Notes: generated by a model from the sequence alone, not told the origin. DNA of 64,000 nt from Chlamydoabsidia padenii (GCA_025330725.1 JAIWND010000005.1:620001-684000); one strand, 5' to 3'; shown: positions 24,635 to 37,900, numbered from the stretch's first letter. Translations and numbers: made by a program.

Positions 24635-24671
<37 letters not shown>
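24635..24671. repeat. Poly(A) tract, 37 nt
   Basis: Pure A run between the convergent RPP1 and DUF2408 genes. Confidence 0.9.
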
Positions 24672-24673
<2 letters not shown>

Positions 24674-24716
24674 CTAGGCGTATAATAACTAAGGAGTATG
24701 GATGGGGGTAATGTAT

Positions 24717-26747
24717 TTATGTTGATGGACCATTTTTATCACCTTCATCAACGGCAGCCATTAGATCATGTAACATATCATAGCATTCGTTTAATAATGC
24801 AATGCATATCGCTTGTCCTGTTAAAAAGAAAGGATTAGCGATCGACATTTCAAATACCGCTTTTGGATTTTACCTTCGGGAATGTTCCCTTCTTCATCAT
24901 AAAAGATCCCATTCTTCCGCATGTTATCAATACTGGCCAGTTTCAGTTGATAGGGGTATAGTTCGCGGGCTACAAGGGAAGGTTGATGTTAGTGGATTTT
25001 ATAAATGTGTGTATGTATACTATACCTGAATCTGGTTTCCCCCATTTTATTACTTCCAGTAAACACCTGCGTACAGTACTGAGTTGATTATGGATGGGCA
25101 TAATGGCTTCGCTGACAGGCACATTTTCACTAAGCATTTTCGTGATAAGTCGGTAACAGCCACGTAGTAAAAAGTTGATCAGAGCTTGTCCATCTGGTAC
25201 TTGTTCTTGATTTGCATTGGGATCACGGAATTTACCATTATGTCGTAGTTTTTCGATTTCTTGAAGTTGAAGCTATGGTTCAAAAAGTTGGTCAGTTATT
25301 AAGTTAATTAATCAATCATATATTGCTGTTGTTCCCCTTGTTTTAATTTATAATCTTACCTGGAATGTATACAAATCTGTTTCCCGTAGAGTCCATCGGT
25401 GTGTCAATGCCAAACGTTCCAATTGTCCCTTGATTTCTTTTAGTCGATCTGCTATTGGTTTCAGGCTGTCGGATATATTATCAGTAGAGGCAATCAGATC
25501 ATGGGTTTCTTCATATAATTGTTCCAAGAGACCAACAATGAGTTCTTGACCTTTGGAAGACGGGTTTGCTTTTAGGAATAGATCTGATTTCAAGCTATCG
25601 ATTTGTCGCAACTTTAGAGGATAAGATTAGAACCATCCGACATGTTATTTTCATTACAATATACTTTACCTTTTCCTGGAATGGATAAATATCACTTGCT
25701 TTGAATCCACAAGGTCTTTGGGCCACCACTGCCAATTGTCGGCGCAATTCCACCAAATCCTCTTGAAGGGGTTTCCTACATATAAAATAAGGTCAAATTG
25801 ATTTGGGAAGCACACAAATTAAAAACAAAAAGGAACTTACAATTCTGGGGATACTTCGCGAATGGTCGACAATAGTGAATTCAATGCATCCTCTATATAT
25901 AAAGACAAGGTTAATATCTAATCAATACATATTACTGTTTTCTTGTTCAGCTTACTGCTTTTTGTATATTTCTTCTTCAGTAGATCAAGAAAGTAAGTTG
26001 GATGATCATCAGATGGGTCGCGGTCTTCGTTGATGATAGTTCCAATATCTGTCAGTCGCTCTTCGATTTCCACCAAGATACGGTCAGTATAGATTCCCAT
26101 TTGGCTGAGTTGATCTAAATAACGCTAATCACCCATGTTGTTAGTATATTATGTATGACCATGTGTAAACACTCGTCTTCCAATTTCAACTAGTTTTTTC
26201 CCTACTTACTTCAACTGTAACCAATTGAGCATAAACTGCGGGATCTATATAAAGAGTTATGCAAAGTAGTTAGTCAAGCGTTGAGGCTAAAGATTAATCC
26301 ACAAAGCCCTGAAACCAATGTGGTCGCCCCCCACCTCTGTCCTATATTCTTTTATTTTTATACTTTTATACTTTTTTACTTACATTCACGATTCCTGCCT
26401 ATGCTCATAAAGAATAAGGATAAAAGAGACATGACATCATCCAGTACATCGTTAACACGATTGCGATTCTTTGAGCTCCAAACATCACCACACCGAACAT
26501 TCGTCAAGACTTCAACTTGTTGTTCAACTTGCTGATAAAGAGAGATGATCGTGTCCGCCCTAGGGTAAGTGTCCCTGTCCTTTTTCAATGCTGAGAGTTT
26601 ATGTCGAATACAGATTAGTTTTTCCAAAATGGGTGCTTCTATATTCGTCACCAGTACACCCAAAAACATAAAAACAGGTGAGCATAATCAACAGTATCGA
26701 AAGAAAATTGGTACTTACCTTCCAAAGGGATAGGAGTAACACTCATG
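24717..26747 (-). CDS. DUF2408 (UPF0662-like) conserved fungal protein
   Basis: Ten exons: 26747-26720, 26638-26384, 26244-26210, 26124-25956, 25892-25841, 25775-25670, 25611-25360, 25272-25026, 24969-24874, 24817-24717; 446 aa. The protein is mostly helical and has an internal repeat. Two similar halves each show an LxxIDxL/M segment, a GQxLI/ICIALL block and a PLQ/PI.xxL helix (around DIYPFQEKLRQIDSLKSDLF and ELYPYQLKLASIDNMRKNGI). This matches my memory of the DUF2408/UPF0662 family of fungi, whose role is not known to me. No signal peptide or membrane segment is visible. The first coding exon is only 28 nt. Confidence in the gene is high; the family name is from recall. Confidence 0.8.
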
Positions 26748-26976
26748 GTATGTTGTTAATTGAGTTTGATATAAAATGGGTGATAGTAGGATAAATGAAT
26801 GAAAGAAAGGAAAAAGGGTATTTTATCAAGATGTTTTATAGGCGCATTTTTTTTTTTTTTTCGGAAAATTGAAGGGCCGCCGCTTTGCCTGACTCTATTG
26901 TCTATGATAAAAATGCATGAATTCAACCAGCAAACATCAATTTAATCTGCACTAGTAAAGCCACACATCATAAAAT

Positions 26977-27024
<48 letters not shown>

Positions 27025-27622
27025 ATATGTCACTCATCATTGGGTTTTATTTCATGCTTTGAATCGATCCAGAGTACCCAACGGCGCGCAACTAAAGAAC
27101 TTACTACATGTGCGGGGTTTAAACTATTATCCACCATCACGAACCCCTACCGAGAATACGGGTAGTACGATGATCATTATCAGATAAGAGGTGACAACAG
27201 CATGTATTTCGTACACGATATATCAGAGATATATCAGGCATTGATATCTGTGGTATACATATATATCACCTTTTGATCCTTGTGCTTTAAAGGCATACCG
27301 TATATAGAGCGGGACATTCCCGTTTCGGTTCCGACTTTTTCCACTCTAGGGTAAATAATCAATTGCTACGCATTGAGAATCATGAGCATGGTCCGATTAG
27401 GTGACTAGAGTAATGAAAGAATGATGGTACCTTGAAACATTCTCTTGAAAACGTTTTGAGTTGATGAATAGTGAGTCAGGCAAGTCGGCGGCGGGATTTC
27501 AATTTTATGGGGTGACTGACTACCTGCAGAGAGGTAAAAAGAAAAACACTTTTTTAAGAGGCCTCTCTTTTTCTTTTTCTTTTTTCTTTAGTTTTTTTTT
27601 TTTTATTACTTTTATATACAAT
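26748..27622. other. Divergent intergenic region with poly(A) tract
   Basis: Spacer between the DUF2408 and GluRS starts. Contains a T-run near 26850, a 44-nt A tract at 26979-27022, GGCGGGATTTCAA at 27490-27502 (121 nt before the GluRS ATG) and a pyrimidine-rich leader. No gene is supported. Confidence 0.55.
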
Positions 27623-30280
27623 ATGGCTATCACTCTCAGTGTTGCTACTAAAGCTTCTCCTATTAGCTATGGTAATACATTGTATGGAAGGATGCGTTTA
27701 CTAACTAGACTGTTTTTTACTTTGTATGACAGGGTCGCTTGCTATTGCTGCTCAAATCAATGCCACCAAGCCTGGATCTATTAAAGTTGACTTGGTCGAT
27801 GCCAAATCTGTTGAAGGTGACAACATTGCTGCTCTTGTGACTCACGAAGGGTAAGAAGAGTGAACAAATATGAACTGACCCTGATTACTGACATATTGGC
27901 GTGCTCTTTTTGCTTTTGACTTTACAACAAAGTATCAAATATGACACTACCAACGCCATTGCCCGTCTCTTTGGTCGCGTATTCCCTGAAGCTGGCTTGT
28001 ACAATCCTAATGATCCTATCAGCTCTACTTTGGTAAGTATGAACACAATGAAATTTGTAGGTGCTTCGGTTTCTAACAATCTCTCTTTTTAAAAACAACA
28101 ACAGGTGGACCAATGGCTCGACTTTGCTCAACTCAAGCTCACTACTGCTGACTTTAAGGCCCAAAATGAAGCTTTCAAGGAATTGAACAAGCATTTGACC
28201 CTCCGATCCTTTATTGTTGGCTACTCTGTCTCCATTGCTGATTTCGTTATCTTCAGTGCTTTGAAGGGTAAGTAGGTGATTGGCTGATGTGGGTGTTATT
28301 AACTAACGAAATACAATCTAATAGGATCTTTGGCTTTTGGTCGTGTCTTCAAGACCAAGAAGGAATCTCTCGGTATCTACCTCGTCCGTTGGTTCGAATA
28401 TGTCCAATCTTTGGATGCTTCCAAGGTCGCCGTGGACAGTGTGCAATCTTCTCAAAAGAAACAAGAAAAGGCCTCTAAATCTGCTTCCAAGGTAAGTAAA
28501 ATGGAGGGAGGGAACAGTAATATTAAAAAGACAAACACTAATGACATTTTGATGCAGGGCAAATCATCCGATCAAGGTAAATTCGAAATTGGTCTCACTG
28601 AAGCTGAAATGGGCAAGGTCGTCACCCGCTTCCCTCCTGAACCTAGTGGATACCTTCATATTGGACACGCCAAGGCTGCTTTGATGAATCAATACTTTGC
28701 TGAAACTTACAAGGGCAAATTGATTATTCGATTTGATGACACCAACCCTAGCAAGGAAAAAACCGAATTTGAAGACTCTATCAAGGAAGATTTGGCTCTT
28801 ATCGGTGTGGACTCGTCTGTGGTCACTCACTCCTCGGATTACTTTGACCAAATGTATGACCTCGCTCTCAAGTTGATCAAGGATGGCAAGGCTTACGTGG
28901 ACGACACTGATCAACTCACTATGCGCGACCAACGTATGAACTGTGTGGCTTCCAAATGTCGTGATCTTTCTGTCGAAGAAAACTTACGTCGCTTTGAAGA
29001 AATGAAGAATGGTACTGAATTTGTAAGTAATACTAATATCTATTAAACAATAACATCAATCAACTAATCTTCTTCTTCTTCTTCTTCTAGGGTCTCTCTT
29101 GTTGTTTACGTGCCAAGATTAGTGTGGACGATCCTAATGGTACTCTCCGTGATCCTGTCATCTATCGTTGCAACTTGACTCCTCATCATTACACTGGCAA
29201 CAAATGGAAGATGTACCCCACCTATGACTTTACTTGTCCTATTGTCGATTCTTTGGAAGGTGTCACACATGCTCTCCGTACCAACGAATATCGCGACCGT
29301 AATGCCCAATACAACTGGATGATCGAAGCTCTCGGTCTTCGCAAGGTGACCATTTGGGACTTTAGTCGTATGAACTTTGTGTATACTTTATTGTCCAAGC
29401 GCAAGCTTCAATGGTTTGTGGATCAAGGTTTTGTCTCTGGTTGGGATGATCCTCGTTTCCCTACTGTCCGTGGTATCCGTCGTCGTGGTTTGACTATTGA
29501 AGCTCTCAAGCAATACATCCTCATGCAAGGTGCCTCTCAAAACACTCTTTTGTTGGAATGGGATAAATTGTGGGCTTTGAACAAGAAGGTAATTGATCCT
29601 GTGGCTCCTCGTCATACTGCTGTGTTGAAGAACCAAATTGCTGTCTGTAATGTACAAGGTATCTCCTCAAAGGAAGTCAAGGAAGTACCTTTACATAAGA
29701 AGAACCCTGCTATTGGTACCAAAAAGACCAACTACTCTACTAAGATTGCCCTTGATCAAGAAGATGCTCAGTCTTTGGAATCTGGTGAAGAAGTAAGTAA
29801 AATGTGGGAAGTCAAAAATGATTATATTACTAACATTCTATATTTGATTCATTGTAGATTACTTTGATGGATTGGGGAAATGCCTTTGTACGCAACATCC
29901 AAAAGGACGGTGAAGTGGTAACTGGTGTCGATTTGGAATTACATTTGGAAGGTGACTTTAAGAAGACCAAGAAGAAATTGACCTGGTTGTCTTACGATGA
30001 TGATGTCGTCCCTGTTACTCTTTTGGACTATGATTACTTGATCACCAAGAAGAAGGTCGAAGAAGGCGACGAAGTCAAGGATTTGGTTACTCCCGTTACT
30101 GAATTCAAGGTGGATGCTATTGCCGATGCCAATATCAAACAACTCAAGAAGGGCGATATTATCCAATTCGAACGCAAGGGTTACTATATCTTGGATGCTC
30201 CTGCCACTGAATCTGCTCCTGCTCAATTCATCCAAATCCCTGATGGCAAGGCTGCTTCCACTATCTCCAAGCACAAGTAG
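27623..30280 (+). CDS. GUS1: Cytosolic glutamyl-tRNA synthetase
   Basis: Eight exons: 27623-27671, 27733-27850, 27933-28032, 28105-28267, 28325-28491, 28558-29022, 29091-29792, 29858-30280; 728 aa. The N-terminal ~190 residues are a GST-like domain that in yeast docks on Arc1. A Lys/Ser linker follows, then the class I catalytic core with HIGH (GYLHIGHAKAA, residues 233-236) and the KMSKS-equivalent LLSKRKL (about 455-460). The DDTNPSKEKTEFEDSI and EYRDRNAQYNWMIEALG blocks are typical of eukaryotic GluRS. The C-terminal beta-barrel anticodon-binding domain follows. It charges tRNA-Glu with glutamate using ATP. GlnRS is the alternative, but the GST-like domain and core blocks favour GluRS. Confidence 0.95.
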
Positions 30281-31780
30281 ATATTTAAAACCTAGGCGAT
30301 ATATATTAGTTTGGTTTGAATAGTAGATTATTTATGATGGATTATACTTGTTACTTGACTCTTGTAATAAAATTGAAAACTTATGCATACTCTACTTGTT
30401 TTTACTTATTGATCCAGTCGTATTTTTTTTATCCCACACTTTTTAAACGCCGCCAAAGCCAGCTACTTCAAAGAGCAAAAATTAAATTCGTTGGTCTTTC
30501 TTTTTTTTTTTTTTTTTAGTCCAGGCAACAAACTTTGATCATTCCAACATCTTCACCAACGATGTGTCAGAAACTGTGCACTCTAGGATTAACAAAAACA
30601 ATACACCAACCTCAATACCATGCTCAAGTCGAAGTATCTGTCACCATCTTCAACCGTCCAGTCCCTCGTCAGCTGTCAACCAGAACACCTCAATTCCTTG
30701 CTTCCTAAACATCTGTGACGCCGACCACGATAACAACCTAGTTCGATGAATACCAATCTACACACGACATCATTCCGAACAATAGCTTAATCAACTGGCA
30801 GAGGGACTGAAGGAATCCGTAACACCACGCCTGTCATTGACTGGTAAACTTCCCTCGCCTCTTGACTGTTAATGGAAGCAGATAGGGCTGTATATATGGT
30901 AATAAAAAAAAGATGGATAAGAACAATGATGATGTAGGTAGGATCTAACTTGTTGTTGTTTTACTCCTGGGACATTATCACTATATATTTTGGAAATCCT
31001 GACTTTGCTGGTCAGTTGCTTTACCTGGATCTCTGTGGTGTTTGATATAATAAACCAAGGTAATTACAGTCATTAATTGAAATGAAATACCCTATTGATT
31101 CATTTTTTATGCTATACTAATGCTTGATGTTTATCTCTTTATAGATGTAAACTGGATACAATGGGCTTGCACACATGGATTTGGTAGGGGGATGGAATAA
31201 AATATATATTGATTTTTAATCGTGTACGTAGTATAGTATATTTAGTATGTAGAATATGATATAATAATAATAATAAAAACTATATAATAAAAATTGTACG
31301 TGGTCCAAATGCATGAATTTGATTGTTGACAATGCGGAACCGAGGCCGGTGGGGCTCAAATATACCCTTTCCTTAATGTTGTTTTTTGCATAATAGATCC
31401 ATTATCAATCTACACCCATCCCGAATTGACTTGACTGACGCAAAAAAAAAAGTTGGTTGGGAAACCATATCTCTTCTATTATTGGGATGGATTAACAATT
31501 TAGGGGATAGTGACCATTTAATTAGGCAATACGCTTGTGGCCAGTGTGAAGTGGCGGGATTTTAATGGCGGACTTTTTTTTGCTTCAGTGTATGTTTTGA
31601 AGGTGAGTGTTCAACCCATATTAAGCCTGGTTTGATTGACATAAGGGCCTGCATGATTGGAGAGTGAGGGACATGTGGAGTAGGAAGAGAAATGACATTC
31701 ATTTTTATTTTAAAAAAAAAAAAGTTACCTAAAACATTAAATACAGCTATCTACACTATTCTATTATAATATAACACCAC
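30281..31780. other. Intergenic region, no confident gene
   Basis: About 1.5 kb. A less AT-rich part (30535-30850) has a short open stretch on the plus strand (from an ATG near 30560) without homology I recognise, introns or a following exon. GGCGGGATTTTAA occurs near 31554-31566. Confidence 0.4.
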
Positions 31781-32570
31781 CTAAATATCCAGTGAGACCC
31801 TCCGTAAGATGTCGTAACCAAGTGCCAGGCAAGGGAGTGTGTATTCGTCGTACATTTCGGTGATATTTGCTGGAATATTTTCAGAGGAAACTGATGATGG
31901 TTGTGTTGTATCGAAGTATGACAAAGGTGATAGTGAAGGTGGTACCAGATTGCCAACCATAAACTTTGCCTGGCGAAGCAGACATAGGGACTCGGACAGT
32001 TTTTGTTTGGCACGCTCTTTCACCTGTATGTTTGACGATCCTGCCAAAGTACAGAGTATATCAGATAAATTGATCATAACTTCAGAAGAAACTATTACAA
32101 ATACAAATTAAAAATCAGTTATCTGCTACAACCATTCCCTGTTCTTTTCAATTCTTCATTACTTACAAATACAATAATCTTTTCTGGATTCCATATTCCG
32201 CACGACCAAGATCAAGGATTCCGTACATTCGTAAGCTTCGTTGAGAGCCCGCTCTTGAATCGCCCGCACCAGTTCATAATCTCCTCCTTGAGAGATTGCA
32301 GGTTGATTGGAAGGTTTCGTCAAGGCAATTTTTGATTCGGCCCTATAAGTTAAAGCAATAAACACTATGAGCAATTGGATCTGATTGGTGCATTGTTCAA
32401 TCGCAGGTCGGCTTGTTATGTTGGAAGGGTCTTGGTCACAAAGTTTGAATTGAGGGGGAAGCGAGCTCCACCATTCTTGATATACTTGATCCACCCGTAG
32501 GATTAGTTCTAATGTAAGTTTTGCTGTTTGACCTAGTTGCATTCTGTGGATTTGTTCCTATCATAATGAG

Positions 32571-32632
<62 letters not shown>

Positions 32633-34329
32633 TGCATAAATGTGTATTAAAAGTGAAGGAGGTTAATTTAGTCATTGATCACCCTCTTTTTTTTTTTCCC
32701 TATCTAGATTACCTTGAAATCCAATGTGACAGGGTGGCATACCAATTGAAGGGCCATGTTGTAGACAGCAATAAACATGTAAGACTGTTCGCATTCGTCT
32801 TCTAAATACAAGAGAGGCTGAGAATCGAAGAATTCCCAGATGTCGGGATTCTGGTCCTGGATCAATGATATGTGTTTCTTGTTGATTAAAGCGACTACAT
32901 AGTGGCGGCTTAAAAGAGCGAGATTTCTGTCCGTGGTGGTGAAGGTCATATCATGCGAAGGATGTGTGGTCGATGTTCCTGTTACTGTTGATGATGCACG
33001 CTGGCGTAGCTTGTATTCTTGTTGAAGATCTTGTGCAATCATAGAAGCAACTGCACCCCATTTCCTTGCTTCTGTTGCTCGAAGTGTCATTTGATGGTAC
33101 TGAGATAAAAGGTTGATGACAGTCAAGGTTTCCATTCGTCTATCGGGATCGTCAAAAAAGTCACCAAGTAAGTCGATCGTCTTTTCATAAAAGTAATCGG
33201 CAAGAATCCGTTTTTCATAGTTGTCGTATGAAGTATGTTGACAGGTTGACGCGCATACCATGTTGCAAATACCGAGAGTGAGGGGATTTTGATAAGGATT
33301 TGGGCGCACCACAGTATCGTAGTCAGCAAAATAGGAAGGCGCATGAATCAGAGGCCAGGCTGGATTAAGACAGGTAAAATAGTGGTGAAGTAATTCTTCA
33401 ATACAAGATAATGGAGGTTGATTCCCCGCCGCCGCCAAGAGCACCGCAGGATGAAGTCGCTTTAACAAAAAGCGATACTTGTTAATCATGCTGGTGTTGT
33501 TAGTTTGGATTTTGTTGCTCAACTGCCAGCTACGAGATCGTGAGGCCACTTGGATAGCCATCGGTAACAGACTTCGGGGTTGGATCGTTTCAAATAAGAA
33601 GAATGTGTTGTCGAAAACACCCGCAAATGGGGAGAGGTATTGTTGTAATGCGTGCCCATATGCCATTAGTTCATCGAAAGATCGAATCTTTGACTCCAGT
33701 CGCAGTTTCCCATCCACGATTGTCAGATCCCATTGATATTCCTTGTCGTCATCCACTATCGTCGATTGTGTGCTGCCAGCCCTTGAACTTGTTGAGAAGG
33801 TTGAAGAAGCAGAAGTAAAAGGTGAGAGCTCTAACGAGTTGTTGTTGATATAAAAGGATTGTGTTGCGGTTTGAAGAAAAGAGTTGTAATCGAGTTGTGA
33901 GTAAGGTATCATTGCAGTATCGTCCAAATGTTGCTTTGTTGTTGTTGTTGTTGTTGTTGTTGTATTGTGGAGTATAGGGTCAGTCCTTGTTCGTCCTTGT
34001 TTTAGATGACTTTCCATTAGTTGGAGGTTTTCATGAAGATACGCCACTTGAGTAATCAGTTGTTGCAAGTCGATATTTCCATCTACAGAATCGTCTTCCA
34101 AGTTCACCAAATCTTCTTTCTTGATACATCGTCGGTTATTTTTAACACATCGTGAGCAATCATCAGTTTCAGAGGGACGTTCGCATTTCCTCCTTTGCGC
34201 TTTGCAGTCTAACAAATGATAAGAGAATTAGAAAATCAAACAGGCTATAACTTTCAAAAGCCATGTCAACTTACGCACACAAGGTTTTATCCTTTTGATG
34301 GGGATTTTTGTCGGTGTATCAGGAGGCAT
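31781..34329 (-). CDS. Zn2Cys6 fungal-specific transcription factor
   Basis: Four exons: 34329-34275, 34208-32713, 32557-32167, 32091-31781; 750 aa. The zinc cluster is split by intron 1: Cys17-x2-Cys20-x6-Cys27-x8-Cys36-x2-Cys39-x6-Cys46 (PCVHCKAQRRKC, then CSRCVKNNRRC). A short coiled-coil-like segment (LITQVAYLHENLQLMESHLK) and Ser/Thr-rich linker follow. Then comes the fungal-specific regulatory domain, with the typical HYFTCLNPAWPLIHAPSYF motif. This binuclear cluster family binds CGG-type half sites in the nucleus; the target pathway cannot be told from sequence. The third intron (32558-32712) carries a 60-nt A tract. The start is chosen at MPPDTPTK because an upstream ATG (34413) only adds a hydrophobic leader unsuited to this family. 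Confidence 0.93.
32571..32630. repeat. Poly(A/T) tract, 60 nt, in an intron
   Basis: Uninterrupted A run on the plus strand, within the intron at 32558-32712 of the Zn2Cys6 gene (a T run in the transcript, close to the acceptor). Confidence 0.9.
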
Positions 34330-34940
34330 AAAAAAAGAGCAAGAAGGATTATCAAAAAGTAAAAGAGCTGTGATAAGAAATATGCCAGGCAGATAGATAT
34401 TCCAGCGAGTCACTCGTGCGGCCTTTGAAATGCAAATTCAAAGTAAAAGGATGAAATCAGGGCAGATTCGGAAAACATTCCTCAGTATGTTCAACTCACT
34501 GTCTTTGTTAAACTTGAATTTTGCGAAAAGTAAGCGATATGGGGTTTTTTTTGGCTTCAATCTTAATTTCATGTTTAGCGCTCCTTCTAATATGCTCGGA
34601 CAGTACTTGAGGTAATGTCCCAGTTCATGCAAAGCCTGTCACGTCTTGTCGAAAGACAATGCCGATGAGATTGCTTTCACTGTGAGCAGTGATTATACAG
34701 CTAAAAAGACGATGGAGAGGGAATCAACGATCGGGTTCATTCAATGACTCCCGAATGTTAATGTTTGTGGTTCAATGAGCAGAAGCAGGCAATGTTATGT
34801 AAATGGTCAACTTTTTTTTTGCCTTTCTTTTCTTTTCATAATGGTTTTAGTTCGTTGTTCTTCAGCGTTCATCTGAGTTTTGCGAATCTCCGTCTTAGGG
34901 ACATAAAGTTACTTTATTTTTCGTTCATCAAATGTCTTGA
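34330..34940. other. Intergenic region, presumed promoter of Zn2Cys6 gene
   Basis: AT-rich, no supported exon. It leads into the repeat array at 34941. Confidence 0.45.
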
Positions 34941-35443
34941 GATTCAAGGTGAGGGTAAGCGGGTTTTGAAATAAGTTTTATCTTGTGTGTCAATTTCCAT
35001 TCTGCAACTTTTTTTTCACAAAAGTCAGGTTAAACCGATCTTGAGGCTATACTGCTCCATAAAAGGTACTTGATACAATGGCCATTATGTAAAGTTTGTT
35101 GGAAATAGGCTAAGAAATGCACATGGTCACTTTTGTCATTAGCATCACTTGTTCATTAAGGCAGTAGAGCTCTCTTAAGATTCAGGGTGAGGGTAAGCGG
35201 GTTTTGAAATAAGTTTTATCTTTTGTACCAAATTTTTATTCTGCAACTTTTTATTACAAAAGTCAGATTAAAACAATCTTGAGGCTACGCTGCTCCATAC
35301 AGTGTACTTGGTATATTGCCCATTATGTAAAGTTGGTTGGAAATAGGCTATAATGTCCACATCGCCACTTTAATCATTAGCAACCGTGGACAATTGGAGC
35401 GAGTAGAGCTCTTACGAAAAGCCCGTGCGCCTGGCAACTCCCC
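34941..35443 (-). repeat. Decayed inverted-repeat element with two tandem ~238-bp units
   Basis: Unit 1 (34941-35178) and unit 2 (35179-35415) are clearly related: both hold GAGGGTAAGCGGGTTTTGAA, a TTATGTAAAGTT stretch and a GTAGAGCTCT end. The right edge (35424-35443) is a version of the terminal repeat of the element at 44677-45165 (GTGCGCCTGGCAACTCCC versus GTGCGCCTAGCAATTCCC). Internal sequence also matches that element in reverse orientation. The left terminal repeat is not found, so this copy is truncated or eroded. Confidence 0.6.
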
Positions 35444-35632
35444 AGTAGATATCAAATCATATTCCGGGCCAAAAGTAAAGAACTATTAGAGTGGATTTGA
35501 TGTGGATCCTTCCAATACCATTTGGAGATATCCCTGAAAGGGGACGGTCTCACTTTTTTCATGTTATTCCTTGTGGACCGTTTCCGCAAAGAACAGGTTT
35601 CAAACCCCACTAACCCTATGGTTCCTTGTAAG

Positions 35633-35758
35633 AGCTCTACCGTCTCAATGGACAATGGATGCTCATCAATAAATGGGCTATAACCATTGTTTAGCCTATT
35701 TACAACAAACTTTACATAGAACACCAAGTCCCTTGTATAGAGCTGTACAGGCTTGCAG

Positions 35759-35806
<48 letters not shown>
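35633..35806 (+). repeat. Third, partial copy of the ~240-bp repeat, ending in a T tract
   Basis: GAGCTCTACCG, GGATGCT, TAGCCTATTT and CAAACTTTACAT strings follow the same order as in the reverse complement of 34941-35415. It ends at a pure 46-nt T tract (35761-35806). Confidence 0.5.
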
Positions 35807-35809
<3 letters not shown>

Positions 35810-37194
35810 TCCCGTGTCTAAAAAAGAAGGGTGTCAGGTCTCACCTCGTTATCAAACCGACGCCAATAAACCGAGTATGTACTTTTATGATTTATTTTCA
35901 GTAAAAAGTCAAGCTTTCAGGCACTCATTTCAATCGAACCAAGTTTAAGGTCATATGTACCTCTCATTCCTTTTGCACTAACGATGTCAAAAAAGCTTAG
36001 CGAAAGTCTAGCTCTGTCTTTTTTGTTGCTTATCATGCTAAAAGGGTGATAAGAGAAGAAAAGCAGTGGGGGAAGTATTGTTGTAAAAGACTAGTTTCTC
36101 GATCAGAGGCTGTATTTGTCAAACCCGCTTCATGATAATCATATATGTGATCACAATGTCATGTCGTTTAGTACCATTTATTCCTATCATATGTATCAAG
36201 TTATCAGACAATCAACTACCTAATACCTGTTCGCTTATTACAAAGGCCTATGTACACAATGTGCTTGATATAATTTTTTTTATTACATCCAGAGTCATTT
36301 CTATACTATATCTACAGCTATGTCGATACTATAGTGACAAGCATGGTGGGGATGATAAAAAGAGAGCCTAACATATATTGTATTTTTTTATTGTTACCTA
36401 TTTTCTATTCACTCTACAGTACCTTACCAACTTTGGCAAAGGAATCAAGTGGAAGCGGGATATGAAAAAGTGTTGGGCGAAGATTTAGGCCAACTTTAAA
36501 TGAAAAGACTTTGGATTTTTTTTTTTCAAAGGTAAATTGCGCGGCATTTAGACTAGCTCTGACCACGAAAGAAATTTGCCAAATGGGGATTTTCATGCAG
36601 CATCTGACTTTTAAAAGTGAATCCCCGGTTTTGCTTGGGGGAATATGTTGGGCGTGGATGTCAGGTCAACTCGATTGTGTCTTCCTCATTTATGCAATTA
36701 AGCCTAGTAAGAAGACAATAACTCACCACTGAACAATAATTTTTGCTTATTCAAGTAGGCTAAATACTCTTGTCTCGGACTATCTTCAAGCAGTTGTAAT
36801 TCAAGCTACAGTAGGGTAAGAAGAAGAAACGTCGACCAGTGATGCTTTGACAATCTTATATTTGCATGAATTGGTGTATCTTTCCAAAAATTTAAACCAG
36901 TATGCATTTGTATCTCTGCAATCCAGTTTATTATCACCATCACCCCTTTTCCACATTTCCATTTTCAATATCTGCATAGACTTCAACCACGATAGACCGT
37001 TGTGTTCAAAAAGCAAACTAAAAATCAAGATTGTCTTGTATGCATTGTAGGCAATATTGTTTCAAGTTGTTTTATTAATTAAGAGGAAGGAGAAGATACA
37101 AAATAAAGTGATCACAAGCGCTAAGGATGATAAAGTGAAGGGGGAGAGTAAAGCAGAGCTAAATCTAATAATAGCTACTATTATAATTTATAGC
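35807..37194. other. Gene-poor intergenic region
   Basis: About 1.4 kb with only short open frames. GCGGGATATGAAA is present near 36455-36467. No gene supported. Confidence 0.45.
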
Positions 37195-37900
37195 CTACAA
37201 AAAAATAATCCGGCGAGTGCTTGTAAACAGAAGAGTTGACAATTGGAAGCCAATATAACAGAAGGCGCGAGGTAAAGTTTCGACTAGATAAAGAAAAAAA
37301 AAAGTTAGCTCTGGTATGGATTGTCGGTGTTTGCGCCTTTACGTTACCTGCATTGTGGTCCTGTAATCGATTGAGAGCCACCACAAGGTAATGGCACCCC
37401 GTTCTCATTTCCAGTATGTCCATTAACCTAGTAAAACTATTAAGAGGGAGGTTGAATGTGAGAGAGTGAATTAAGATTTACATCCCTACATACCATGACT
37501 GAAATTCTTTTGAAGACCAGGTAAGAATACTATTGTTTGCATTGGGCTGACCGGGACCAGGAAGCACTATAAAGATGGTATCATTGTGGCCAAAGGCTAG
37601 TATATTTAGAGGGATTTTGCTGTTGATTTTGTTGAAAATTGTAGAATGTGATCCACCGCATTATCTATAATCACCAAACAAACAATGACAGGCATCGTCT
37701 GTGATAACAAAAGAGTTGGTTACAAATCATATATTCAAAACATTAGTAACTTACTTTGAGTCCGTTTTTCTATAATGAGAACATCACTACCCGAGTATCT
37801 ATTGAAGCAAGACCAAGTGACATCAGGAGTGTCAACAGAGTAATCCTCTTTGGCGATGTCAGTGTTAATGTTAGGGCTGTTTGGTGTTCTATCTACCAAG
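37195..37900 (-). pseudogene. Broken gene of unknown family
   Basis: Four exon pieces with good splice signals and matching phases can be joined: upstream exon ending at 37755, then 37698-37494, 37427-37348 and 37283-37195. The reading includes DVTWSCFNRYSGSDVLIIEK, NDACHCLFGDYR, an in-frame TAA at 37661-37663, then SKIPLNILAFGHNDTIFIV, WSSKEFQSWLMDILEMRTG and a hydrophobic end. The upstream exon also lacks a usable start: a stop lies shortly before LVDRTPNSPN. The Cys pattern and hydrophobic tail would fit a secreted or membrane-attached protein, but I do not recognise the family. The coherent exon structure argues for a once-functional gene; the stop argues that it is dead or misassembled. 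Confidence 0.5.

Noticed and set aside
32436..32675. Open frame with a long poly-Phe run
   Set aside because: It is read through the 60-nt A/T tract of an intron; no real protein is supported.
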